Assembly (NCBI GenBank): GCA_942486035.1
Contig: CALNXK010000007.1
Coordinates: 6,464,501-6,528,500 of the forward strand
From: Porites lobata
Lineage: Eukaryota; Cnidaria; Anthozoa; Scleractinia; Poritidae
DNA length: 64,000 nucleotides
Direction: 5' to 3'
The notes beneath the pieces were generated by a model. That model saw only the letters and a list, made by a program, of their open reading frames with translations. It was not told the DNA's origin and did no database searches. Of this stretch, positions 1-10,793 are shown piece after piece. Numbering within the stretch: the first letter of the stretch is position 1; each line of letters begins with the position of its first letter. The position numbers and the translations under genes are program-made.

Positions 1-1300
1 GCGATACAAAGGAAAAAGTCACTAAAGAAAGATTCACATGATTAAAACTACATTGGCTAGTTAAATTTGCACTAAGTAACCGAGCTACTGGCGTTTGGCC
101 GGTGGGATTTGTAGGAGAGAAGGTTAACGTTCTGATAGAGAAAAGAAAAGTATCTCTGGTTCACGTTCTCTCCAAAGCTTGAATTTGGTCATTTTATGTA
201 GTTGTTTTGCAGACTGCATGACTTTTTCAAAAGTCATTCAGTGTTTTTTATGGTTCTGGTATTGCGCACGAGCTCCCGCTCGACGCCAAGTGTGGATTAT
301 GTGATGACTTGTCTTGGTGGTTGATTCACCCACTCCCCTACCTTGTATGCCCAAGGTTTAAGGGTACTTAAAGTTGCAATATTACAAAAAAGTAGTTGGC
401 CCTTTGCTGACCTCTATATTACCTATATGTAGCAGCGAAGTGTATTGAAAAGGGAGTGTAAAAATTCAGTGCCCGCTTTAAACGGACGAATTCCCATTGG
501 ACTGTAAAACTTACGTTAACTAATACTTCTTTCTTTCTTTTTTCTGCAACTCAAGACAAATAAAATTATTTTGGGGGCATAAATGCGTAATCTGGCGGTT
601 GGGTTTTTATCATCACCATGTTGCGAGTGATCAGTCTTAAATGTTATTTCCTCCATGCCTAAGTAAATACGCTAACAGTGTTTCTCAGTTTTTGGAAAAA
701 TCAAAATTTTGTCAGGACCCCCCTCCCCTCCCCCCAATATCTGAAAATTGGCAAGTGAAACGAGGGGGTTTAGCGCTGTGATAGGTTAGACAGAAAAGAG
801 TTAGGGGGTAATTACATGCGGACCGGGACGAACTCAGGCCGGTAAAAATTGTCATTTTTGCAGTCGTTTACATGAGACCGAGATAAAACGATACGAAAAC
901 AGGAGATTCTTGGATGTATATAACTCTCTTAAGTCGATTATTTAACATATTATTCGCTGCCTGTCCTAACTGGTACAAATTTACGCCAATTACGACAGTG
1001 AGTAGAGAACTGAGATTTTACTGCTCCCAGAAAATTGTAAACTTAGTTTAACGCTCATCTGGTGGCATGTTATATGCACAGCATCTCATATTGGTGCAAT
1101 CCCTTAATTAACCGAAGCATATATTCAATTGAAGCTACTTCCAAGTCTTGTTTACAGTTATTCATAGCAGTGTTCTTATTTTGCGAAGAAAAAGCAAAAA
1201 TAATAGAGCCGTACCAAGAAACATACTATTTGTGGACCCGGTCAGAGATTTATTTCCGTTTTACATGAGAATGGTACAGCCTCAGACCGGTGCAAAAGTA
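1..1300. other. Stretch without a recognisable gene
   Basis: No open frame here shows protein-like composition, splice sites or a motif I recognise. There are short polypyrimidine and polypurine runs (around 530-545 and 718-735) and nothing else that stands out. Confidence 0.5.
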
Positions 1301-1309
1301 AGGCCTGTT

Positions 1310-1600
1310 TCGAAAGTCGTGCTACTGCCGTGCTAAGCTGGCTCGACTGTAGCTCGACTGCAGCAGGACACTAGCACGACTTGGTTTCAGACGTCGAATT
1401 TAGTTCAGTCGAATAGAACGGCTGTTGCCGAAAACAAAACTCACAAACAAAGAAACGGTTTAGCAAACTTTTATATGTATTCTAACGTATTTATAATTTA
1501 TGAATTGAGTTCGGCACGGCGGTAGCACGACTTTGAAACCAAGTCGAGCTACTGCCCTGTGGCTTGCCGTGCTACACGGCAGTAGCACGACTTGGTTTCA
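1310..1600. mobile_element. Short inverted-repeat element (MITE-like)
   Basis: The motif AAGTCGTGCTACTGCCGTG near 1313 returns in reverse complement near 1575-1595. Partial copies of the same motif lie between them (about 1510-1560). No coding capacity is present and no clean target duplication could be set. Confidence 0.5.
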
Positions 1601-1917
1601 CGTTAGATTTGTGACAAACAACATCAGCCTCACTAGTAACCTGTACTCCTACAATCAGACAATGGGAAATTCAAAGCATAATGTTTCGACACCAGTAGAC
1701 CATTATTTTCCCCGACTTTTTAAGGACTCAAATCATGATTCGAGTTATCAAGGGTAAAATTACATAGAAATGATCTGAGGGAAACAAAAACTACTTCGAA
1801 TCATTGACTAGACCTTGCTAGACACTAACTAGACACTTAGCGGCCCAAATCATCCCTCTACCACTACTGACACGTTAAGGACAAGGGAGCCTTGTTGAAA
1901 AGAAAATCTTCTCGACA

Positions 1918-2019
1918 ATGGAAATCGCAGAAGAAAGTGTTCAAACGCAGATTGACACAGGCGCGTCATATCATGTGTTGCCTTACACGTTTGTGCCTCC
2001 AGGAAGAATGATTACCTAG
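1918..2019 (+). pseudogene. Gypsy-type retroelement aspartic protease fragment
   Basis: A 33-codon frame from ATG 1918 to TAG 2017 contains QIDTGASYHVLP, the D-T-G-A active-site signature and flanking hydrophobics of retroelement aspartic proteases. It stops soon after, so it is only the first part of a protease domain. The gag remnant about 300 bp downstream lies on the opposite strand, so the two are not collinear and the element has been rearranged or is two separate fragments. Confidence 0.6.
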
Positions 2020-2305
2020 TCTGACCGTACTTTGAAGATGTCATCATCATTATCTCAATTAGGTCGATAAGCCGGTTAGGCATACACCAACCAGTATCAA
2101 TCTGAGGAGGTTTGTTTGTGATTTCCTTGTATAGCTCATAGGGGCCCGACTGTAGCCTCTGCACTAGATCTGTACAACCATCTCAGCGATTATGAGATCA
2201 ATTAAGCTCGAGATTTTTTCCGAGTACCGGAGACACTATCCAGCTCAACAGATCCAAAACATGTGTGCACAGCAATGGGGTCTCATGTTCCACGGCTGCA
2301 ACTTG

Positions 2306-2790
2306 TTAACCTTCAGCACTTAAGTCTTTGCACACCTTCTTACATTTGTTGCATTTTTTCCAAGGGAACGCCGGGCAGCGAGATGATTGAGTAAATGGGT
2401 GCTTGTTACCACAACACTTGCAGGAAGCGAGCAGTTGTCCTTTCTTTAATCTTGAGGTTTCTAATAGAGTGAAGTGAACGTTCGGCACTAGCAACTTTTG
2501 GTGTGTTAAACTTGTACTTCTGGATGTACGGCAATACTTGTGAGTAGCTTGTCGCGTCAAATCTGGCATCTTCAGCAGTTCGCTTCGCAATTCATCTGAA
2601 AAAACTCCTCACAGGATACGATCATGACACCAGTCTTCCTGTAAATTACATTTTTAGCACCCTGATACAATTCCTTGAACTTGTGCATGACAGACATCTT
2701 GCAATCTTTGTTTTTGTCACCAATGAACTCAAAGTGGCTGTATATTCTTTGATGGCTTCCGGTCCAGCATAATGTAATAACTTATTCATC
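2306..2790 (-). pseudogene. Gypsy-type Gag remnant with zinc knuckles
   Basis: Read on the minus strand, 2790-2600 contains a degraded frame starting near LLHYAGPEA, typical of the capsid region of cnidarian Gypsy-type Gag. 2590-2306 gives a 94-residue frame with DLTRQATHKYCRTSR and then a cysteine cluster, CKCCGNKHPF followed by CPAFPWKKCNKC, that fits the nucleocapsid zinc-knuckle region. Stops and shifts interrupt the upstream part, so it cannot be functional. No LTRs were found around it. Confidence 0.55.
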
Positions 2791-2799
2791 TTCAGTTGG

Positions 2800-3840
2800 T
2801 CCGCTTTATCGTCTTTGCCTTTATGACAAGGAATGTCTTAAATCCGCCAGATCTCAGCAGCATTAGCGTCAGGCGCCGAATGGACCATGATGCAAGGGAC
2901 AACCGTGATTCTCGATCGGCCATCATGAACACTTCGAAACAATGCAACAAGAAAAATGTTTGTCCATCAACTCGTTCAATAATTTTTCACAGTTCAGTAG
3001 CTGTCATCCCATCTCTTGCTAAGAGCTACTGTATTCCACTCAGCAAGTCAAAACACAACGCGCGTGATCGCCCATCAGTCAGGGGCTCCTAAAGGCGATC
3101 CCCAAAGGTTCCAATGCTACAACACATGCTGAATATAATGACTATTATAAAGAATGAAAGGCATTTGAGCAATTTGACCAGACAAGACTTTTCACTTGTT
3201 TAGACTACAGAAATTTCCACTGACTTTAGTGTACATTATAACCTGCGGACCCAATATTATTATAATCTCTTTTATTTTTCCTCTTTTTATTTATCTTTCT
3301 TTATATAGATGCAAGGGACAAAACTGCTGAAAGGTACAGTCCCTGCCAAAGTACAATCTCGCTTGAACTTCATAGCTGCCAGGACAAAAATTAAGCGCAA
3401 AATGTCTGTATGTCCATTTACGCCAGATACACCCCACCACTACCCCTTCCCAGCCCCCTCCCCCCAGCAACAGCAACCACTAACATCACAAACATGAAAG
3501 TAAATCTAAATAACGGGCTGCTTATCGAGCCTGAAAAATTCCACTAGACTCAAACTTTGCATTTTGTAGTTACAAACCCCACCTGTCCTCCCGTTGAGAT
3601 TTCTCGGTGTTTAAGCACCATGGCATCATAGTTAAACATAGGGTGCGTGCGTTCAATGGTGCTTCTCCAGATTCACTTCACTTTTTCTTTACGCCGTCAT
3701 GTACAAAACTTTATATTTCTATGAAAATCGATAAATTACAAGTACAAACTACCTGCAAATACCGAAGCTTATCGAGATAGGTCATGGAGACGTATCACTT
3801 ACCCTTAAATTACAGTAATACAAACTAAGAATGTTGCATT
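2800..3840. other. Stretch without a recognisable gene
   Basis: The short frames on both strands are low-complexity or composition-driven. No splice pairing or motif was found. Confidence 0.45.
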
Positions 3841-3852
3841 GTACTTCTCCAG

Positions 3853-6035
3853 GATTGAACTTGAAATTCACAATACCTCATTGTTGAATCCAGCGCAGGA
3901 TGCACATAGACGACAGACTGGTGTGTCTGATGAAAACGACGAGGAAGGGTGTGAAGACGAAATTGTACAACCTGGTGGGATGGAATGCGGATACGGTACC
4001 TTGCATCATCTTTCAAGAGTAAGTTAAATCTCTCATTTAATTCCAGACTTTTCAAGAACGTACGCATAGATAGTGAAGGAAACGAAGAGTTGTGATATCT
4101 CTACTTTTCTTTATTATTAATTTTTATACTTCAGCACTAAGAAATTTCCAGCTGCTGGCAATTATCGTTGCCGAATTATTTAAGACTTATATCATTTACC
4201 TATACCGACTCAGTATTTATCGTTCCTGACTGTGACGTACAGCATGTATAGAGTCTGTACCGACTGTGATACCGTTTTGAAATATGAAAGCATACACCAT
4301 CGACAGCAAGGAACGAACATGGCAGGTCTTTACTGCCGGCGTACATGCGAAGTTGAACTTGAGTCAGTCAATCGCAGTCATCATACGGCCATTAAGGATG
4401 AAGAGTGGATTAGTCCATGTTGATGGTCACTTCTGTTCTTTCTTTGATATAGGAATAATGCCCCTGGCAGTTAATGGCGGTTAAGTCGCAGATGTTTCGG
4501 CGGCATATGAGACCTCAGTACAATACTCGTCAAATTTTGTTAAACAGTAGACTGAAATTGGGGATTTTTTTATGTCACGCCATCTCAACCAACTTTTTAA
4601 ACGTTTTTCCTAGTGTACTTCTTCTATTCTTCCCCAAAGTTGAATTCGTGCATATTTGCAAATGGGGACACGTGAATCAACATTCGAGATAGCGTAACGT
4701 GACAAGTGTTTTAACAATTGTGACGTGTAGGTTCAACTGTCCAGTTGATATAACGAAAATGGTGTGCCACGTAGGTGTCGAAGTGGGGAGAAAGGGTGGT
4801 AAAATTGAACGCTTAACCTCCATCCGAGTGGAAGGAAATCTGGGTTGCGTTAATCCTGATGATGATGATGATGATGATTATGATGATGATTACGATCAGA
4901 CTGCGTGTAATGCATTCCATTCATTCTTAGTGGAGCTCGAAACGAAGCTGGCCACATAATACGAGCCGTGCATGCGTGTCAGCATAGAATATAAAACGGC
5001 AAATCAGTTTGCCGTTTTACATTTTATACAAGTTGTTGTAATATTGTACTGATTACAGCTGCTAGATCCGGCACCACTCAACGGTCCGTCGCAGTGGACT
5101 TAATGAAATTTTATATTATGCGTATCAGCAACCTGGAGATTAGGATTGCGGGCTCTTCTTGTTGCCCGCCATTATTATCATTGTCATTATTATTATTATG
5201 GCAGTACAAACGTCTGGATGTCCAGAGTAAAAAATAAAAGCTTTGGCAGGGCGGCAAACCGTAACCAGCAACAGCATCGACTAAAATTAAAATCTTGTCA
5301 CTATGCCGATGTTAATGGTTTTCTGAATCCTTCAATAATAACTGGTGAAAATTATCGTCCAGATCTTCTTTTCCTAATTCTGTCCAATTGCCTATATGTT
5401 GTAGAATTAACAGTCGGTTTTGAGTCTAACCGTAATAACAATGCAGTGCGTAAAAAAGAAAAATACCTGAACTTGATCAAAGAAATGAGCAGAAATTACA
5501 GATGTGTGAAATTTGTAAACCTCTCCATAAGCTCCCTTGGCGTTTTCTCCGACGAATGTTCCACGTTCTTAGACATAATGAATGACATTGGCATTGAAAA
5601 AAAGCAACAACATTTTGTATTAATCAAAACAATGATAAATATAGCCATTAGAGCAACATATTAAATCTTTTGTTGTAGAAATAGGAGTTGGATAGCCCAG
5701 TCTTAATGAAATTTTGATTTTTGAATAATTCAATCTCAAGCAGCCAATTGTAAAGTGCCTATACGTAGCGACATTTACTACTGTACATTCAAAAAGGCAA
5801 ATAAAGTTTCCATTATTATTACCATTATTATCATTATTATTTCAAACAATAATTTGATGAATAAACCACTTAAATTTATACTTTTTTCCTTTTGTTTCTA
5901 TCATTTCAGACACCAGGCGATGGCCTCTACACCTCTCTTACGTCGTGCGACTCAGCGAACAGTGGCGGAGGAGCCAGCAATGACTCGCCCTTATATGTCA
6001 ATCAAGTGCCTTCTTCTGAATACGTGAATGGGTGA
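3853..6035 (+). CDS. Tyrosine-rich receptor-like C-terminal tail, two exons (copy 1)
   Basis: The first exon is 3853-4018: acceptor CTCCAG before it, donor GTAAGT after AGA. It encodes a charged segment ending GGMECGYGTLHHLSR. The second exon is 5910-6035: acceptor ATTTCAG, in phase 0, stop TGA at 6033. It encodes GLYTSLTSC, then PLYVNQ and EYVNG at the C-terminus. The Tyr-x-x-Leu and Tyr-Val-Asn motifs look like SH2-docking sites of a signalling receptor tail; pY-x-N is the known Grb2 SH2 preference. No transmembrane segment or ectodomain exon was found upstream, so this is either the 3' end of a gene whose other exons I could not see or a partial duplicate. A diverged second copy lies at 29019-29856. 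The intron has gained a truncated retroelement (about 5165-5847) that copy 2 lacks. Confidence 0.45.
4019..5140. other. Intron of receptor-tail copy 1
   Basis: Parts of this sequence (for example after 4045 and near 4840) match the intron of the second copy near 29214-29660, showing that the duplicated unit includes the intron. A (GAT)n microsatellite lies at 4857-4890. Confidence 0.5.
5165..5847 (+). mobile_element. 5'-truncated non-LTR retroelement with nuclease-like C-terminal frame
   Basis: A frame open from about 5146 to the stop at 5662-5664 contains RPDLLF (residues 71-76) followed by VVELTV (85-90), the PD...ExT pattern of a PD-(D/E)XK-like nuclease core. It also has a KKEKYLNLIKEM helix and SISSLGVFSDE. 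From memory this arrangement is typical of C-terminal domains in invertebrate retroelement proteins, but I could not verify the family. After the stop come about 150 bp of 3' UTR-like sequence and then an AATAAA and a (ATT)n tail to about 5847, as expected for a 5'-truncated retrotransposed copy. It sits in the intron of receptor-tail copy 1 and is missing from copy 2. Confidence 0.45.
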
Positions 6036-6164
6036 TTTCTGGAACTGCAAATCTGGCTGCTTAGATGGCTGGATTAGCGGGTGGTGCTGTTGTTTTTTTT
6101 TTGGCAGTGTACTTTTAGATCTCTAGAATTGCTTTCTAAGCGGCTCTATAAAATTTGTATCCGT

Positions 6165-6470
6165 TCGGTCATCCTAGACGAACTTAAGTCTTTTCGAAAT
6201 TACGAGGGATTCACAATTATTTTCCCGAAAATTTTAGATGCAATTTAGCGTATTACGAAGGGGAGAATTTTTCTTATTCCTTTTTCCATCACATTTTGAA
6301 TCCAAAACAATTAGGTTTCCTTTTTTTCTACGAAAAATAGTCTAACCAGGGGAGTGAAATCTTAGGGAATTTATTAGATGAGCTTCGAAAATTGTACATA
6401 AATGGAACGGTCATCTAGAAATTTTTAGCCGTCCTCGAGTACTAGAAATTCTAGGCAATATTTGCTTCTC
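6165..6470 (-). repeat. Dispersed ~305-bp repeat, copy 1
   Basis: In reverse complement this segment matches 18505-18812 over almost its full length, sharing TTTCTAGATGACCGTTCCA and TCGGGAAAATAAT among many other blocks. It has no coding capacity. The other copy lies inside the DNA transposon nested in the BEL LTR. Confidence 0.7.
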
Positions 6471-6622
6471 CGAACAGATATTTTACAGAAAACAGTCGTT
6501 GGGTGCCCCTGCACCGTACTTAGAAATAGATAGACCTTTAATTATCTTGTTTCATTTTTATATCTAATAAAGATCAATAAGAATTAGTTTTCACTAGCTT
6601 GATATTTTCTTTTTACATAAAG

Positions 6623-7053
6623 CCCCGTGCAAACGGACGCAACATTGTTGGCCAACAACTCGCAACATTGTTGGATGTTACATGTTGCGCCCGTTTACAC
6701 ACCCTGTTGCATGTTGTTGGATGTTGTTGCGTGTTGTTGCGCTAAGTTTGAAACCGCCCAAACTTTTCAGCCAACAATTGCCAACATTTCTTTTGTTCCG
6801 TGATCGCCGAAGCGTAGCGCAACAATGTTGGATCCGTTTGCACAGCTCTTCCAACATTGTTGGGGCCAAGCACGCTCATTACGCATGGATTACAAAGACT
6901 TATGGGTTGTATTCTTCCCACGATGCACTGCAGGTCCCAAACTTGTTGGAAGTTGTTGCATCCGTTTGCACACTACTGCCAACACGCACACAACAACTCC
7001 CAACATTGTTGGCGGAACAATTTTGGGAGTTGTTGCGCCCGTTTGCACGCAGC
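6623..7053. mobile_element. MITE rich in CAACATTGTTGG palindromes
   Basis: The left end has CGTGCAAACGGACGCAACA, and the right end has the reverse complement of a close variant (TGTTGCGCCCGTTTGCACG). Between them are many copies of the palindrome CAACATTGTTGG and of CCGTTTRCACA. The open frames inside arise from this repeat and are not genes. A TAA next to each end may be a target duplication of the Harbinger TWA type, but the left boundary is one base uncertain. Confidence 0.6.
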
Positions 7054-7364
7054 CTAAGTTATTATCATCAAATGTAGTATGTATACTTTCGTTTTTAAAA
7101 TACAGGAAATTGTCACACATACACATTTATAAATTAACATAAAGTGGCAAAAGCATTGAAATGGCAAATTATTCACATTTTTTTCTGCCCAAAAGGATCA
7201 ATTTCAAGACTGTTACTTGAGAGTAACAGCTGTTGTCATGCGCGGTTATGGCGGCCCTTCGGCGGCTCCGCTAATTTTTGTAATTTTTGTAGTTTTTGCT
7301 TTGGTTTTCCTCTTCTTTTTGGCTTTTTTTCTTTCATGGTACCATCCTAATCTAAAGAAAAAAG

Positions 7365-7906
7365 ATGGATTGTGATCAGTCGAAATTGTTAAAAGACATC
7401 GTTAGGACAGCCCTGGACGAAATGCTGGAAACAAATTAAGCTAGCCGACTGCTGGATAAGAAACTAGAACCCTTACATTCATTGACGAGTTTTATAAACT
7501 AGAAATTCGAGGACATGAAGAAGAATATTTCTACTCTGGAAGAGAGAAATGCGGTTTTGATAAAGAAGAATAATTTCCTTAAGCAAGAGAGCTCCCGTAT
7601 GGCAAACGCGATGAACCAAATGAAAGCTGAGTTTGACGATCAGGAACAATATATCCGGCGTGACTGTTCGGAGATACGATGGATTCCCATGTCAGCGAAA
7701 GACGATACAAATCAGATTATTAAAAATGTTGGGTCAATCGTTGATGTTGCTATCGAGGATAACGATATCTCCAAATCCCACAGAATGAAAAGTGAAAATG
7801 CGGTTCCTCCCATAATTGTCAGGTTTACTCCGTCGTCGTTCATGTGTCAGGGATGCTCTTTACAAAGCAAGGTCGAAGTTAAAGAATTTGACTGTCGAAG
7901 ACATTA
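7365..7906 (+). pseudogene. LINE ORF1-like remnant
   Basis: ATG 7365 opens a short frame (MDCDQSKLLKDIVRTALDEM) that hits a stop at 7437. A second frame from 7515 to 7905 has a coiled coil (LEERNAVLIKKNNFLKQE), then QEQYIRRDCSEIRWIPMS, DISKSHRMK and PPIIVRFT. That order, coiled coil then EQY(S/I)RR and SHR then I(I)V(R/K)F, is the ORF1 layout of L1/CR1-type LINEs with an RRM-like domain. No reverse transcriptase follows, so this is a dead fragment. Confidence 0.6.
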
Positions 7907-7935
7907 GCTTGGGCAGTCAAGGTCGTAACAATAGA

Positions 7936-8135
7936 AATGAGGAGGAGGAGGAGGAGGAGGAGGAGGAGGAGGGAAAACAATAAAATTGAGAGAAAATATC
8001 AAAATTGTGGTGGAGGGAATAAAAAAAAGTTGAGGGAAAATATTAAAATTGTGGAGGAGGGAATTCGAGAATGAGGAGCGAAAATAATAAAATTGTGGAG
8101 GAGGGAATAAAAAAATTGAGGAGGGAAACGTGGTA
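7936..8135 (+). repeat. (GAG)n microsatellite and GA-rich imperfect tandem repeat
   Basis: A GAG run occupies about 7936-7972. It is followed by four imperfect repeats of AAAATTGTGGAGGAGGGAAT to about 8130. No gene. Confidence 0.8.
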
Positions 8136-9470
8136 AAAAAGATTTTTGGCTTTCTTTGACTATTTTAATAGATTTCTTTCAAATAGCTGTGTATTTGACT
8201 CTTTTTGTTTTAAACGGTATCTCGTGTCAGATTTTATTGCTAGAAATTATTAGTCGCGTGTTTTAATTGATCCCTGTTAAGTTATTTGTTTCATAATAAT
8301 ACGTCAAGGTGCTCCCTTGGGTCTTTCCTGTAGAGCAAATTTGTATTCAACTTTGGGCTTGTGAACTCGCATAATTAACTGACTAACAGTGCGTGAAAAT
8401 GACAAGACTTTAATAGTTTTTCATTTCCTCGAGATAGAACGGAGAAAACGTCAGAAAAAATTGAAACAGAGCTTTCAGTTCTACTTTGTGTATTTTGTTT
8501 ATATATATCCGAGTTTTAGCGCTAAATAAGAAGACATAAACTAAACTGAAATAAAGACTTTTCTACTCCACTTTGTGCATATGTGTTTTGTTTATATATC
8601 TGAGTTTTAGCGCTAAATAAGATATAGGAAGCCGTTTCTCGCGTTGCTAGGTGATCGCTTCTCTTATTCCTATTTTCCTTTTAATAGACTGTCCGAAAAC
8701 CGAGCTCAAGTTACTTCACGGGCAAGTCTACGCAAGCCTATTGTTCCTATTGTAGTAGAGTGACGCTCATTAGTAAAGCTATCCACTTCATTATATATGG
8801 AGGAAGACACTTAATTAGTATGCAGGAAACCCAAATTAGTATGCAGGAAGACACTTATACATATTAATAAAGAGAATCCACTTTTTGCGAGGGAAGACAG
8901 GGGAAGACACCAACGGGGTTAAGTTTGACCCTAGTATACTACTAAATTACCGCTTGTTGATAATCAGTTTGGCTCTTTGGTGTGTCTTATTTTATAACTC
9001 TCTGTACATGGAAATGTTTATGCTTAGGCTTAGAATAAGTCAGTGTCAGCAACTGTCTCTTAACATCTAATTTTTGGGTGTTGGGGTGGGGGTCGTTGCA
9101 GAAATGGGTTTACGGGGAGCCTGCTGCAGTCATCCTTCCTCTCTCAACCACTGGTAAGTATGTGCATGCTTTAAAATCAAAAGCGTATCAGTGATTTGAC
9201 TGCGTGGCTGTTCCCCGCCCCTTTTGACACACCTTAGCCACGAGGGCTATCAATGATAGATGTCATGTTATTAAGAAATTATTGTATGAGGTTTGTTATG
9301 ATCTAAAGAATTATGCCGATCGAAGAGCATGTCATCTGCCCCGTCGCGAAGGCCAATTAATAATTCATAAAGAAAATTCAAAGGAAATCAATGTTTAATG
9401 AGTGTTTGGATATCTGATGAAGAACTGCTCATTTTTGCATCCTTAATTTCTCCTTCAAAAATGATTTTGT
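8136..9470. other. Stretch without a gene; one short tandem duplication
   Basis: Two copies of about 90 bp (about 8480-8530 and 8570-8620) share TTTTGTTTATATAT and GAGTTTTAGCGCTAAATAAG. Nothing else was recognised. Confidence 0.5.
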
Positions 9471-9478
9471 TTGAGAAG

Positions 9479-9628
9479 AAATATCAAACATTCGACACAA
9501 TGTTTCATCACCAGATGAAACACCTCGAAGTTCGTCAAAAATACTCCGCTGCGCGTCGTATTTTCAACTCTCTTCTCGGTGTTTCATCTGGTGATGAAAC
9601 ACTGCATCTTATGTTTGATATATTACTT
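9479..9628. mobile_element. Small palindromic MITE
   Basis: ATATCAAACAT and the self-palindrome GTTTCATCACCAGATGAAAC at the left arm are mirrored at the right arm (GTTTCATCTGGTGATGAAAC, then ATGTTTGATATAT), giving arms of about 45 bp around a short loop. Confidence 0.65.
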
Positions 9629-9639
9629 CATAATTCCTA

Positions 9640-10790
9640 GTTTAAAAACAAACCGAAACATGCTAACCTCGATCGAGGTAAAGTTACCGTCCTTTGCCTT
9701 CTGTTCCTCGGCAAATTAGAACATCCGTATGATGACATGTGTTTTGCGTAGTAGAGTCGCTTCGATCTTTCAGCTACTTATATAGGAAGATCAAAGGAGA
9801 CTCTGTTCGTAGGGTATTTGCGTAGCAGATATTGTTCACATTGCTGATGCCATTCCTTGAGTTGTATTTTTGCCGTTGTTGCCATAAGGCAGTAGTTCGG
9901 CTATCCAGTTTGAGAAATTTTATCCAAAGAACGTTCACAAAAATAACACTTGGCGTCCTCCTTGCTTTATTGTACAAACGACCGGTTTCAATATACCGGC
10001 GAAATTTCTCATTTTATTAAAGCACTGAGGTTACGACAACTTCGAGTTAAACGGATTTCACGGGTAGTCAGAGAGTCTAGCGATTCCCTTTTCCCAGGTG
10101 AGCACCGACTCATTTTGCGTCAATATTCAGGAATGCTCTCTACCTCTTTACGCTTTCATTGCCTTTCGCCCGACATGTTTTGCACGGCGTTTAGCCATAC
10201 GAAACCTCCACGAAACATCCACGCAGCGCGCAAGGTAACTTTATCCCAATTCCAGAGGAGGTGCGAATAGTATCCCATGATGCAATTTTCTCGGCACATC
10301 ACGCAACCTCGCAGTTATGGCGGATTCCAGCGTGAAATAACGCCGTTTTCTCGCCGGCCTGTTTAACTTTCTGTTCCCTTGAAAGGTAAGAAAATTGCAT
10401 TATTTTGTTATTTGACATGATTTCTCAGATATCCAATTGTTCAATAACATAACATCCATATAGAAACCTTTGATTTGATTGTTTTACGGAGCCTTTGCAT
10501 AACAAAGTGTTCATTGAGCCGTAGATAGGTCATGAATATTCACATTTTGTTGGTTTATTTGATGATCTTTTCCTAATATGGGCTTTTCCTGATAATTGTA
10601 CAAGCAAAGAAGTACCCAGAAGTACCCACATTTTAAGGACTTTTGAAGCGGCCAAAAATCACTGAAATTTTGTATCCTCGAACACATTTCAATACCACGT
10701 GTGGGAATATATGTTAAGTCTGCTGAAGGCCTCAATCGGTTGAGCGCTTTCGAAAGCGTTGTCTTACCATAGCAATCATTTTTTACTATC
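9640..10790. other. Upstream region of the Myb/SANT-like gene
   Basis: No coding exon was recognised. A good donor (CTTGAAAG before GTAAGAAAA, near 10385) and an acceptor (TTACCATAG near 10770) could bound an intron in the 5' UTR of the gene that starts at 10794. This is inference; the transcription start was not located. Confidence 0.35.
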
Positions 10791-10793
10791 AAA

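Noticed and set aside
6682..7142. Several overlapping frames of 66-131 codons
   Set aside because: They are produced by the CAACATTGTTGG-rich MITE and are repetitive on both strands.
9950..10270. 106-codon plus-strand frame
   Set aside because: No motif, no splice partner and no protein-like conservation signal; an overlapping minus-strand frame is equally plausible, so chance is the best explanation.
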